Positions 24,318 to 32,905 of a stretch of 64,000 bases of DNA are shown here, one piece after another; the first letter of the stretch is position 1, and each line of letters begins with the position of its first letter. Location of the stretch: NCBI RefSeq assembly GCF_000746845.1, contig NZ_KN050846.1:2372963-2436962 (forward strand), written 5' to 3'. The translations under genes were made by a program, and so were the position numbers. The notes under the pieces are model-generated. The model had not been told where the DNA came from. It saw nothing but the letters and a program-made list of their open reading frames with translations, and did no database searches. This DNA is from Altibacter lentus. Lineage in GTDB: Bacteria; Bacteroidota; Bacteroidia; Flavobacteriales; Flavobacteriaceae.

Positions 24318-25142
24318 TTAGTTGGTAAAGAGTCTGAGCGTAAAGGATGTGGCACGTCTGTACAATTTGAATTTTAAGAAGACAATAAATCCAACAGAAC
24401 CCAATTGAACGACGGGTGCAAAAAAGCCCTGACCTGTTTCCGTTCCGAATAGGTTGACCCAGAAATTGGTGTTGATTTCCGTATAAATGGCATTTATAAA
24501 TACATTGACCAAGAAAAAGGCTGGCACGAGCATATAAACGGCAGCGTACAACTTAAAGAAGGTGTAGGCGAGCGAACGAAATTTTTCAAAGACCGCAAGG
24601 CTAATGACCAAAGGGAAGAATGCCTGCATTATTCCCAAAAGGAAAAAACGCTCTGCCAAGAATAGCGGATAGATGAACAAATCCAATATCCAGAGAAAAA
24701 GGCTAATGATAAATGCAAATATTTTGAAACCGTAAAGGGGTGTTACCAAGGCTTCATATAAAAGCGTCATAGCAGACTTGGCTACCTCAATGACACTAAC
24801 ATCTTCTTCGATAGGAATATCCTGCATTTGTAATGGAAGTAACGCAGGTGCTGTGCCCCTATATTGTCCCTCGATGGCCACCAATATCCCATCAAAGAAT
24901 CCCAACACCTGCGTTGAAAATATGACCAGTAGGACAATGGCAAAATTCTTGGCCAGTTCGCCCGGACTCAATCCCCAAGTGTAACCGTCTTTATTGGCCA
25001 CACCCTCGTTATATTTTTTAAGGATATTGACCAGAAAGAACAATACGGCAAGTGTTTTCATTCCGGCAATAGTGTATTGCGAAAAATCACTGGCCTGTAT
25101 CGTCTGAAAGACGGCATCCACATATTCAAGCCCAAAACTCAT
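24318..25142 (-). CDS. traJ: Conjugative transposon protein TraJ
   Basis: A 274-residue polytopic inner-membrane protein with about six hydrophobic segments (for example 30-40, 63-80, 141-165, 169-186, 190-215, 245-260). It matches TraJ, the VirB6-like channel component of CTnDOT-type elements. Its start codon overlaps the stop codon of the preceding gene (TAATG), so the two are translationally coupled. Confidence 0.93.
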   Translation of the reverse strand: MSFGLEYVDAVFQTIQASDFSQYTIAGMKTLAVLFFLVNILKKYNEGVANKDGYTWGLSPGELAKNFAIVLLVIFSTQVLGFFDGILVAIEGQYRGTAPALLPLQMQDIPIEEDVSVIEVAKSAMTLLYEALVTPLYGFKIFAFIISLFLWILDLFIYPLFLAERFFLLGIMQAFFPLVISLAVFEKFRSLAYTFFKLYAAVYMLVPAFFLVNVFINAIYTEINTNFWVNLFGTETGQGFFAPVVQLGSVGFIVFLKFKLYRRATSFTLRLFTN

Positions 25143-25723
25143 TAGTAATTCGTTTCTCGGTTATTTACTTTGTCTTGCATTTTTCTAAAGGAAATAATAT
25201 CACGATAGCGCTTCGTTTTAGTAGTGATGTTGGAAACCATTTCTTTTGATTCTTGTTCTTTCTGTTTTAACACTTCGGCACGTTCGGCATCAGACATTTT
25301 TAGATTATCGCTGGACAAGATTTCACCCATAAAGTCTACCGTGTCCAATGAGTTTTGAACTATAGCATCAAAAGATTGAGCTATACGATTAATTTCCTCG
25401 GGCTTTATATATGGCGAGTTCAAAATGTCCTGTAAATCATTCTGCATTACATTAATAAGGCGCTGATTGTTCTGAGCAATTTCCTCAACCGCCCTTAGTT
25501 GTTGGACGACGCTCGATACTTTCTCAATAGCTTCTTTGGCATCCTTTAGGAATTTTACGGATTTAATCATTTCTGCCGTCTGTTTACCGGATTCCAAAAG
25601 TTGTTTTACCAAACTGATGAAGTTGGTGTTGTCGTAAACCGGCATTCCTTGGGCAGTTGCACGGCTAGACATAAATAGTGTCAAGGCTACTGCCATTACT
25701 AAAATTTTAATCTTTGTCTTCAT
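25142..25723 (-). CDS. traI: Conjugative transfer protein TraI (DUF4141, VirB5-like)
   Basis: A 193-residue exported protein with a signal peptide (cleavage near ATAQG) and a mostly helical, Gln/Lys-rich mature chain (LVKQLLESGKQTAEMIKSV, IEKVSSVVQQLRAVEEIAQN). This is the DUF4141 family, called TraI in CTnDOT, similar to VirB5 minor pilin components. It lies between traG and traJ; its stop overlaps the traJ start. Confidence 0.87.
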   Translation of the reverse strand: MKTKIKILVMAVALTLFMSSRATAQGMPVYDNTNFISLVKQLLESGKQTAEMIKSVKFLKDAKEAIEKVSSVVQQLRAVEEIAQNNQRLINVMQNDLQDILNSPYIKPEEINRIAQSFDAIVQNSLDTVDFMGEILSSDNLKMSDAERAEVLKQKEQESKEMVSNITTKTKRYRDIISFRKMQDKVNNRETNY

Positions 25724-25727
25724 AATA

Positions 25728-28130
25728 TTATGTTTTAGATGTGAATTGAATGATTGCTTTTTGCATATCGTGATGCTCTTCGTAGAGCTTCATTATTTCC
25801 TCATTTTCTTTACCGTCGGTCAGATAGGCGGCATACACTTCCTTCGGAACTTCAAGACGGAAGATGTTGCTTTCCCTACCGATTTTGATAAACATTTCGG
25901 TGTACTTCCGCGGTCCGGTAAGGTTGTTCTTGATGGACTTTAATTGGTTCAGGTCGTGGCTAGATAGGTTAAGACGTTTGACCAATTCGTCATAACCTTT
26001 TTCATTGTTCAGGCTATAAATGACCTGTGTATTTTCGAGTATGCTTGCTGAAGTAGAATTGTTTGGCAGCTGATTGATTGACTGAAGAATAATACCAATT
26101 GCACCATTCTGCTTACGGATGGCTTGGTAATAAAATTCGACACTTTCCAGTACATTGTCAAACTTCAGTTGTTTGGCAAACTCATCGAAAAGAATGATGC
26201 CTTTTTCAGCACGGTTTTTCCAAATGGTTCTTTGGATAGCTGACTTAATCAGCTTCAACATTACCGACAGAATTTCCTTATTGTCCTTGACTTCATCCAG
26301 TTCAAAAACTATCAATCGTTTATCTTCAATTTTATAGGTCTGGTCTTCACTCACTTCAAATAAAAAGCTATATAGACCATCGCCGACATATTCTGACATC
26401 ACGTGCAAGAAGCTCGTAACATTGAAATAGTCGGGATGGATTTTAAGGGTGCTCAGAAGATCTTTCTGGTTCCTTTCTATAAAGCTGTAGAAACCATCTA
26501 AAGAGTGGTTTTCTGAAGTGCTGTCATAATAATGGCGCAATATCTTTTTAACGGAAACCGATTGTGCTTTGGTTACTTTCAAGTCCGATGCAAACAACTC
26601 AAAGAGGAAAACCGATAGGTCTTCCAAACGTTCCGGTGTAAGGTCTTTTGCATTACTTATGTAGAATGGATTTATGCCCAGGTTCTTTCCGCTTTCATAG
26701 CGCAGTACTGTATATTTTTCTGGGTAGAGTTTAGCAAATTTGGTGTAGGATCCACCAAGGTCGATAATGACCAATCGGACACCACTCTCAAAATATTGGC
26801 GCAGAATGTTATTGGCCAAAAACGATTTTCCTTCGCCCGTTGGTGCGAAGATGGCAAAGTTCCGTGCCTTGATGCGCTTCTTGCGCTCATCCCAAACATC
26901 CTTTAGGACGGGAATGTTGTGTTCACGGTCATTGAAGATGATTCCTTTCGCATCGGACTTGTAATTCGTATTATTGATAAACAGGCAGAGAGCGTGCTTC
27001 AAATCGGTAACGTATAAATCGTTATTTGAGAAATTGGATGAAAAACAGCAGTAGCTGTTCAGAATATAATTCTTCCGTTCCTCGCCTCTTGGATAGTATG
27101 GGATGATATCCAGTTCCTTAAATTCGGTTTTAATTTTCGAGGTTATCTTATCAAGCTCTTTGGCATCTTTAGACCAATACACGATGTTCAAGTGCCCGCG
27201 AATGATTCGTGCATTATCATCGGCATTGATTTGGTCAAGGATGTGCTGAATCTTCCCAAGGACGACCTTGTTCTGCGACCCGAAGTTTGAACTTTTGTTC
27301 AGTTCCTCGACTTTCTTATCCAGCAATTTGCGCCACTTTTGTTTGTCATCGAGATAGAGAATTTGATTGACGATATGGTTCTCGTTAAGCGTAAGCCCCA
27401 AACCATCAATAAACCCTTGATGAAACACAAAATCGTCAGAAGTGAATTTCTCATTGGTCTTGCTACTCTGTACACTTTCGCCAAAGCACAGTTCGCTATT
27501 GATGGCCAGGGCATCAAAATGGTTTTCGCCAATATTGACACTTTTTTTATCAAGGATGATGTCGGTATCAAAGCCTTCGTTGAAACCATTGAAATAGCCA
27601 TTCGTAAGTTGCTGAATCTCTTTCGCTCTAAGCGAAATAAATTCCATCTTTCGGCTATTGTTGATGAAGGAAACAGAATCGCTTACCGAGTTGATGAAGC
27701 TCTTAACGTTGTCATCCAGTTCTTGCACAATTCCCTTGGAAACCTTCCGGAACGGATTGACATATTTTGAATTATTAAGTGCCTTGTTCTTGGTCAAAAT
27801 GAAGAACAGATAACACTTATGTTCTATGTGTTCACGACCTTTAAAATGCTCGTATGTTGCTTTTCCCAGAAAGGTTGTAGAAGGAAGTTGTTCTGAAGTA
27901 TAGGATTTCTTGAGGCAGATATCCTGTTTGTGAACCACAGTCCCAACAGGCAATGATTTCAGAGCCTGAAACCAAGCACCGTGCATATCCTCAAAGTCCT
28001 TTTCAGATAAGGAATAGATTTCTGGCAAATTCCCTTCATAACACAAAACGACATTGCCATTATTGGCAAACACGATATTGTCTTGAATATCTGCAATCGG
28101 TTGATATATAGAAAGGTTAATCTTGTTCAT
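25728..28130 (-). CDS. traG: Conjugation ATPase TraG (VirB4-like)
   Basis: An 800-residue ATPase that powers the transfer channel. Walker A APTGEGKSFLANN is near residue 430 and Walker B GIILFDEFAKQL near residue 645, with the VirB4 pattern of VIDLGGSYTKF and ILQSINQLPNNS between and after them. The N-terminal half has the CagE/TrbE-like fold. Full length for the family. Its start overlaps traF by 14 bases. Confidence 0.96.
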   Translation of the reverse strand: MNKINLSIYQPIADIQDNIVFANNGNVVLCYEGNLPEIYSLSEKDFEDMHGAWFQALKSLPVGTVVHKQDICLKKSYTSEQLPSTTFLGKATYEHFKGREHIEHKCYLFFILTKNKALNNSKYVNPFRKVSKGIVQELDDNVKSFINSVSDSVSFINNSRKMEFISLRAKEIQQLTNGYFNGFNEGFDTDIILDKKSVNIGENHFDALAINSELCFGESVQSSKTNEKFTSDDFVFHQGFIDGLGLTLNENHIVNQILYLDDKQKWRKLLDKKVEELNKSSNFGSQNKVVLGKIQHILDQINADDNARIIRGHLNIVYWSKDAKELDKITSKIKTEFKELDIIPYYPRGEERKNYILNSYCCFSSNFSNNDLYVTDLKHALCLFINNTNYKSDAKGIIFNDREHNIPVLKDVWDERKKRIKARNFAIFAPTGEGKSFLANNILRQYFESGVRLVIIDLGGSYTKFAKLYPEKYTVLRYESGKNLGINPFYISNAKDLTPERLEDLSVFLFELFASDLKVTKAQSVSVKKILRHYYDSTSENHSLDGFYSFIERNQKDLLSTLKIHPDYFNVTSFLHVMSEYVGDGLYSFLFEVSEDQTYKIEDKRLIVFELDEVKDNKEILSVMLKLIKSAIQRTIWKNRAEKGIILFDEFAKQLKFDNVLESVEFYYQAIRKQNGAIGIILQSINQLPNNSTSASILENTQVIYSLNNEKGYDELVKRLNLSSHDLNQLKSIKNNLTGPRKYTEMFIKIGRESNIFRLEVPKEVYAAYLTDGKENEEIMKLYEEHHDMQKAIIQFTSKT

Positions 28131-28401
28131 AGTCGAAACCTGAATTACGCTTGTTACTGATAATTTTAGGGAATGCGTTAGATGTTTGAAATAGCTGAGG
28201 GTTATGGGTTATTCTTGTCAATGCCACGTAAAGCCCGGCATTGAAAACCAGTACACCTATAATTATCCCAAAACTGAAAGAAAAAATGATGATTAATAGC
28301 GATGCAAGAATGGAAACCATCATTAAGGCAAACAGGGAAATGGGCAGCCCAAAAATGACCGCCCGTTTCCTGATGTTTTTATAGACCTCAAACTTCTTCA
28401 T
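28117..28401 (-). CDS. traF: Conjugative transposon protein TraF (DUF4133, VirB3-like)
   Basis: A 94-residue protein with a basic start (VYKNIRKRAVIFGLPI) and two long hydrophobic helices (residues 16-38 and 39-62), then a polar tail. The layout and position between the pilin-like TraE and the ATPase TraG match DUF4133/VirB3. Its 3' end overlaps traG by 14 bases. Confidence 0.93.
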   Translation of the reverse strand: MKKFEVYKNIRKRAVIFGLPISLFALMMVSILASLLIIIFSFSFGIIIGVLVFNAGLYVALTRITHNPQLFQTSNAFPKIISNKRNSGFDYEQD

Positions 28402-28403
28402 CC

Positions 28404-28691
28404 TTATACAACAATTCCTATGAGGTATGTGAAGATGCCTACTACAGCACCAGCTATTAAAACAAAAACAAGTACTCGGGTAATCCCTTTTTTGAGGTCG
28501 GCATTTTCGCCAAAGAAATGCCCTGCATTAAAGAGGAATCCAACAAGGAAAATGACACCGAGTAAAATTGGAAATACGGTGCGGATGGTATCGCCCACAT
28601 CGTTAACGGAATCTTCAATGCCACCAATTTGAGCAAATAGCGAAGTGGATAAGAGCGAAAGAAAGGATGCTAAATAGAGTGATTTTTTCAT
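28404..28691 (-). CDS. traE: Conjugative transposon protein TraE (DUF4134, VirB2-like)
   Basis: A 95-residue protein with a signal peptide (cleavage near LFAQIGG) and two hydrophobic helices around GENADLKKGITRV, the DUF4134 pattern of pilin-like TraE. It is the first gene of the tra operon, with its promoter in the AT-rich gap 28692-28850. The operon runs traE-F-G-I-J-K-M-N plus the DUF4878 lipoprotein. Confidence 0.93.
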   Translation of the reverse strand: MKKSLYLASFLSLLSTSLFAQIGGIEDSVNDVGDTIRTVFPILLGVIFLVGFLFNAGHFFGENADLKKGITRVLVFVLIAGAVVGIFTYLIGIVV

Positions 28692-28850
28692 AACGTAACA
28701 GTTTAAATTTTTGTGTTGTTTTCGTTATGGGAAATTTACATATATTTGAATATAAATATCTGAAAATCAAATATTTGTGAATAAAATATTATTTGATATT
28801 GTTTAAATTCCGTTGCTATTATTTGACATCAAATTCTATGGATTTTTGAA
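28692..28850. promoter_or_regulatory. Divergent promoter region between traE and the amidase gene
   Basis: A very AT-rich gap with a perfect plus-strand -7 box TATATTTG at 28741-28748 and a perfect ten-base palindrome CAAATATTTG at 28768-28777. Several more TATTTG and CAAATA half-sites occur. It must hold the start signals for the tra operon (leftwards) and the amidase (rightwards), probably under a shared regulator. Confidence 0.5.
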
Positions 28851-28880
28851 GTGAAGTTGTTGATAACCCGAAAATTGAAA

Positions 28881-29513
28881 ATGAAAAAAGTGCTCAAAAA
28901 CGTCAGTTTTGTCTTTTTGCTTTTGAAAATGTGCCTCATTTTCGGACAGGGAACGAGTGCTCAAAAACGAATTGTAATTGACGTTGGACACGGTGGAAAA
29001 GATTCCGGTGCGATAGGTGTAAATGGCATCCAAGAAAAGGATGTTGTACTCAATATTGCAAATGCCATTTTAAAGTTGAATGATGAGTTAGATAAACCTT
29101 TGGAAATTTACTTAACCAGGTACACCGATACGCTCATTTTTTTATCGCAAAGGTCGAAGTTGGCCAAAGCTCTAAAAGCCGATTTGTTTGTGTCCTTGCA
29201 TTCTAATCATTCGGATAATCCAAATGCCAGAGGTGTAGAAGTTTATGTGGCAGGTGTAACATCCAAATATTCTGATGATGCCACTTGGCTTGCATTTCTG
29301 CTACAAGCTGCACTCAATAAACAATTAGGATATGAAAGTAGAGGTGTAAAGTTTGCCAACTTTCAAGTGCTTCGGGAAACTATTGATGATTGTACCTCGC
29401 TTCTTTTGGAATTGGGGTTTTTGAGTAATGAGGATGAAGGCAAGTATATTTCAGATTTCAATAACATCCAACCTATTGCATTGACCATATTAAAGTCCCT
29501 TCAAAAACATTAG
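28881..29513 (+). CDS. N-acetylmuramoyl-L-alanine amidase of the conjugative element
   Basis: The frame opens with GTG at 28851, but ATG at 28881 gives a better signal peptide (KKVLKNVSFVFLLLKMCLIFG). The 210-residue product has the Amidase_3 zinc motifs: DVGHGGKDSGAIG (His37), Glu52, SLHSNHSDNPNARGVEVY (second His), and LLLELGFLSN with the catalytic Glu. Amidase_3 enzymes cleave the stem peptide from cell-wall glycan. Located beside and divergent from tra, it probably opens the wall locally for the mating channel. Confidence 0.92.
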   Translation: MKKVLKNVSFVFLLLKMCLIFGQGTSAQKRIVIDVGHGGKDSGAIGVNGIQEKDVVLNIANAILKLNDELDKPLEIYLTRYTDTLIFLSQRSKLAKALKADLFVSLHSNHSDNPNARGVEVYVAGVTSKYSDDATWLAFLLQAALNKQLGYESRGVKFANFQVLRETIDDCTSLLLELGFLSNEDEGKYISDFNNIQPIALTILKSLQKH

Positions 29514-29517
29514 AATT

Positions 29518-29616
29518 ATGAAAGAACTATTTTTAGAGTTAACAAAGAGCTTAAAGGATATTGTGTTACAATTCATCTCAGAAGTGATACTGCTATATAA
29601 ATCGTTCAGAAGTTAA
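29518..29616 (+). CDS. Possible 32-residue amphipathic peptide
   Basis: ATG four bases after the amidase stop opens 32 codons (starting MKELFLELTKSLKDIVLQFI). The product is short and amphipathic with a basic end. Tight spacing supports co-translation, but nothing else does; no family is recognised. Confidence 0.35.
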   Translation: MKELFLELTKSLKDIVLQFISEVILLYKSFRS

Positions 29617-29687
29617 ATCATTAAAGCATAGCATCAGCTGTTATAGTTGATACAATTAAACTCAAAGCTACAATTGAAGAAGATTTA

Positions 29688-29729
29688 TATTTAAGTATTT
29701 GCTTAAATACGTAATTAATTATACCTTTG
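29688..29729 (+). promoter_or_regulatory. ArsR-type operator and promoter of the mercury operon
   Basis: A perfect 8-base inverted repeat TATTTAAG-N6-CTTAAATA (29688-29709) encloses the -33 TTTG (29698-29701), and a perfect -7 box TACCTTTG lies at 29722-29729, 20 bases further. The repressor would cover the -33 element. It is 18 bases before the arsR start. Confidence 0.78.
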
Positions 29730-29747
29730 TTCGTCTAAATAGTTATT

Positions 29748-30119
29748 ATGAAAATGGAAATTTCTTGTACGAGAGCTGAAGCTGACCATAAACAGTTACT
29801 AAACTGCAAAACTGTCATTGATGGTATGACCAATGATTTTAGTGAAATAACAAAACTACTGTCCATTTCAGGTAATGAGGTACGTTTAAAAATTCTATTC
29901 CTCTTAAATATGGAAAAAGAACTGTGCCCTTGTGATTTATCCGACATTTTAGGTATGAGTGTTCCCGCGGTTTCACAGCATATACGAAAAATGAAAGATG
30001 CAGATATTATAAGCTCAAGGCGAGAAGGGCAAACCTTATACTATTCATTGAACGAGGATGAGACGGATATTCTGGATAGTATTTTTAAGTCAATTAAATT
30101 AAAAAGAAAAACAGCATAA
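29748..30119 (+). CDS. ArsR/SmtB-family metal-sensing repressor
   Basis: A 123-residue winged-helix repressor. The ELCPCDLSDILGMSVPAVSQH segment is the recognition region with the CPC metal pair (Cys60, Cys62), and extra cysteines Cys7 and Cys20 lie in the N-terminal tail. That pattern recalls the CadC-type sensor (N-terminal cysteines with the CxC of helix alpha-3), which binds Cd, Pb or Hg. It heads an operon with merTP and a flavoprotein reductase, so it probably replaces MerR as a mercury-responsive repressor. The metal is inferred, not seen. Confidence 0.9.
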   Translation: MKMEISCTRAEADHKQLLNCKTVIDGMTNDFSEITKLLSISGNEVRLKILFLLNMEKELCPCDLSDILGMSVPAVSQHIRKMKDADIISSRREGQTLYYSLNEDETDILDSIFKSIKLKRKTA

Positions 30120-30129
30120 ATTTTTAATA

Positions 30130-30738
30130 ATGAGTACCGTAAAAACATCGAAAAATGCAGCTTATACAGGTTTGTTTGCTGCTGTAGCTGCATCATCTTG
30201 TTGCATACCACCAGTTATTGCATTAATAGCTGGCGTTGGGGGAAGTGCATCCGCTTTATCTTGGATGGAACCCTTTAGACCCTATTTAATTGGCATCGCT
30301 GTCATAGCAATTGGTTATGCGTGGTATGATTATCTAAAACCGAAAAAAGCAGAGGATTGTTGTGAAGTAGATGCAAAGCCAAAGTGGTTTCAAACTAAAG
30401 GTTTTTTAATTGGTATTACGCTATTTGCGGCTATATCCATAAGTTTTCCATATTACTCTCACATCTTTTATCCGGATAACAGGAAAGAAGTGGTTATAGT
30501 CAATCAATCCAATATCCATACGGTAAATTTTGATATTAAAGGGATGACTTGTGCAGGTTGCGAAGAGCACGTCAACCACGAAGTAAATAAACTCAACGGA
30601 ATTGTAGCCTCAAAAGTGTCCTACGAAAAGGGGAATGCCATTATTGAATTTGACCAAACCAAAACGAATGAAAAGGAAATCGAGAAAGCAATTAACTCAA
30701 CAGGCTATAAAGTAACCGACAAAAAACAAATCAATTAG
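30130..30738 (+). CDS. merTP: Mercury-type transport fusion protein MerTP
   Basis: A 202-residue protein. The N-terminal part is MerT-like: three to four transmembrane helices, a Cys pair in the first helix (Cys24-Cys25, SSCCIPP) and a second Cys pair (Cys77-Cys78) in the loop. After the last helix comes an HMA domain with GMTCAGCEEHV (Cys141, Cys144), like MerP. Thus the periplasmic and membrane Hg(II) carriers are fused, as is common in Bacteroidetes. It should take Hg(II) from outside and hand it to the reductase encoded one base later. Confidence 0.9.
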   Translation: MSTVKTSKNAAYTGLFAAVAASSCCIPPVIALIAGVGGSASALSWMEPFRPYLIGIAVIAIGYAWYDYLKPKKAEDCCEVDAKPKWFQTKGFLIGITLFAAISISFPYYSHIFYPDNRKEVVIVNQSNIHTVNFDIKGMTCAGCEEHVNHEVNKLNGIVASKVSYEKGNAIIEFDQTKTNEKEIEKAINSTGYKVTDKKQIN

Positions 30739-30739
30739 T

Positions 30740-32086
30740 ATGAAAGAATACGATGTATTCATTATTGGTTCGGGAATGGCAGGAATGACCATCGCCAATA
30801 AATGTGCCTCAAAAGGCCTGACAGTCGGAATAACCGATGAATTACCCTACGGTGGCACTTGTGCTTTGAGAGGTTGCGACCCAAAAAAAGTGATTATAGG
30901 CGCTACGGAAGTACGGGATTTTGCGAAAAGACTTAAAGGCAATGGCATTGATACCATACCTAAAGTTAATTGGAAGGACATAATGGCCTTTAAACAGTCC
31001 TTTGTGGATGCAATGCCACCGAAAATTGAAAAAGGATATGAAAAGAATGGCATAGATACCTTTCATAGTTCAGCAAAATTTCTAACAGATAACACATTAG
31101 AAGTTGGAAACGAAAAAGTGAAGGCCAACAAAATTGTAATCGCATCGGGTTCCAAGCCAAGGGTTTTAGAATTCGAAGGCGGCCATTTTGCCAAATCCAG
31201 TACCGATTTCTTGAATTTAGAAGAATTGCCAAAATCGTTATTATTCATCGGTGGCGGCTATATCGCCTTTGAGTTTGCGCACATTGCAGCTCGATGTGGT
31301 GCAGAAGTTACTATTGTTCATCGTGGGGAAAATCCCTTGGAAAATTTTGAACAGGATATTGTAAAATATCTTGTTTCAGCCACAGAAGAGTTGGGCATAA
31401 AACTTATTCTTAATACGGATGTTACAGCTATTGAGAGAGTGGATGGCCAGTATCGTGTAGAGGGTAAATCCACAGAGAAAACAGAGTTTTTTGAAGCTGA
31501 AGCGGTTTTTAATTCTGCTGGACGACCACCTGCAATATTTGATTTGGATTTGGACAAAGCCAACATAGCTTATACCAAAAAAGGCGTTACCGTTAACGAA
31601 TATCTTCAAAGTACTTCAAATCCCAATGTTTATTCAGCGGGCGATGCGACAGATTCAGAAGGTTTGCCATTAACGCCGGTTGCTGTTTTGGAAGGTCATA
31701 CGGTTGCCTCAAATATCATCCAGGGCAATTATAAAGAAGCAAGTTATCCACCTATGCCAACGGTAGTTTTTACTTTGCCTGCTATGGCATCTGTTGGTTA
31801 TACTGAATCGAGAGCCAAAGAGCTAAATTACAATATTCGAGTAAATTTTAAGGAAGTTGGCAGTTGGTTTAATGCCAAAAGATTGAATGTAAAAGAATAT
31901 GCATTCAAAACTATCATTGAGGAAGAAACTCAAACAATTTTGGGTGCGCATCTAATCGGACCACATACAGAAGAAACAATCAATCTTTTTGCAATGGCCA
32001 TAAAAACAAAGATGAAAGTCAATGAGATTAGAACAATGATTTTCTCATATCCAACATTGGCTTCTGACATACCACATATGCTTTAA
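30740..32086 (+). CDS. Flavoprotein disulfide-reductase family enzyme, MerA-like (atypical)
   Basis: A 448-residue FAD/NAD(P) oxidoreductase: FAD motif GSGMAG near residue 10, redox pair GGTCALRGCDPKK (Cys41, Cys46), NAD(P) motif FIGGGYIAFE near residue 170. It immediately follows merTP, so mercuric reduction is the likely role. But it lacks the MerA N-terminal HMA domain and the C-terminal vicinal cysteines that carry Hg(II); the chain ends shortly after YPTLASD, where other family members have HPTxxE (compare His445 in the lipoamide dehydrogenase at 56321). Either Hg(II) is delivered another way or the enzyme has another substrate. Confidence 0.75.
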   Translation: MKEYDVFIIGSGMAGMTIANKCASKGLTVGITDELPYGGTCALRGCDPKKVIIGATEVRDFAKRLKGNGIDTIPKVNWKDIMAFKQSFVDAMPPKIEKGYEKNGIDTFHSSAKFLTDNTLEVGNEKVKANKIVIASGSKPRVLEFEGGHFAKSSTDFLNLEELPKSLLFIGGGYIAFEFAHIAARCGAEVTIVHRGENPLENFEQDIVKYLVSATEELGIKLILNTDVTAIERVDGQYRVEGKSTEKTEFFEAEAVFNSAGRPPAIFDLDLDKANIAYTKKGVTVNEYLQSTSNPNVYSAGDATDSEGLPLTPVAVLEGHTVASNIIQGNYKEASYPPMPTVVFTLPAMASVGYTESRAKELNYNIRVNFKEVGSWFNAKRLNVKEYAFKTIIEEETQTILGAHLIGPHTEETINLFAMAIKTKMKVNEIRTMIFSYPTLASDIPHML

Positions 32087-32097
32087 TCAAAAATTGA

Positions 32098-32304
32098 ATG
32101 GAAACTATATTAAAATCTGAAATTACCTGCCCCAACTGCGGAAATAAGAAAGTAGAAGATATGCCTACAAATGCCTGTCAATTTTTCTACGAGTGTGAGA
32201 ACTGTAAAGAGGTACTAAAACCAAACGAAGGGGATTGTTGCGTTTATTGCTCTTATGGCTCTGTACCTTGTCCACCAATCCAAGAAAACAAAAACTGTTG
32301 TTAA
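32098..32304 (+). CDS. GDCCVxC-domain small metal-binding protein
   Basis: A 68-residue protein with ten cysteines: two CxxC knuckles (CPNCGNK and CENCKE) and the family signature GDCCVYCSYGSVPCPP, and a final Cys pair. This is the GDCCVxC protein often encoded at the end of Bacteroidetes mer operons. It probably binds Hg(II) or another thiophilic metal. Eleven bases after the reductase gene, so it is the last gene of the operon. Confidence 0.88.
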   Translation: METILKSEITCPNCGNKKVEDMPTNACQFFYECENCKEVLKPNEGDCCVYCSYGSVPCPPIQENKNCC

Positions 32305-32325
32305 GTAAACAAAGTTTAAATAAAC

Positions 32326-32904
32326 TTATTTAAGATAAGTTAAATTCTGTTTTTTTTGATTTTCAAAGGCAGTTTTTGCTGCTTCAGTATAAAAATGATG
32401 TTCATTTAAAAATTTTACATTCAATTTTATCCATTCATCATCTGTGAATGTCATATCCAGAAAAGTTTCCCATTCTTCACGTAGCAACCGGTTTCTTTCT
32501 AAAAAGGTAGTCATTCCCAAATGGCTTAAATCTGCGTCGTTCAATATTTCTTCTAATAAATTTGTTGGCTCTCTTCCCATTTCCGTTGAAAGGATAGTAT
32601 TTTCCACTATCTTGATTTTCTCTTCTGGAAAATTCTGTTTTTGCAAAAATTCTCTTGCAATTGTACAACTTAACTTTTCGTGACCTATTGTTATTTCGAT
32701 GTTGCCGACATCGTGAAAATAAGCGGCTATCACTACCATTTCTCTTTCCACGTCTGTCAGGTTCGATTTTTTTGCAAGGAAATTTGCATTATGAGCGACT
32801 TCTGCTGTATGCCGATAGTTATGGAATTGTAAAGAGCGACACCTTCCGTTTTTTAAAAGTTGTTTGCAGTGTTTTTCTGTCTTAATTATTAATTCAGTGT
32901 TCAT
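32326..32904 (-). CDS. HD-domain phosphohydrolase
   Basis: A 192-residue protein with an HD metal site: His32 (YRHTAEVAH), then FHDVGNIE (His64, Asp65) and His75 (GHEKLS). HD-domain proteins hydrolyse nucleotides or cyclic nucleotides, but the substrate is not shown by sequence. It is the last gene of a four-gene operon transcribed leftwards from 35002, one base after the DUF347 gene. Its 3' end meets that of the mercury operon, and a weak inverted repeat AACTTAT/ATAAGTT lies at 32323-32341. Confidence 0.85.
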   Translation of the reverse strand: MNTELIIKTEKHCKQLLKNGRCRSLQFHNYRHTAEVAHNANFLAKKSNLTDVEREMVVIAAYFHDVGNIEITIGHEKLSCTIAREFLQKQNFPEEKIKIVENTILSTEMGREPTNLLEEILNDADLSHLGMTTFLERNRLLREEWETFLDMTFTDDEWIKLNVKFLNEHHFYTEAAKTAFENQKKQNLTYLK

Positions 32905-32905
32905 T

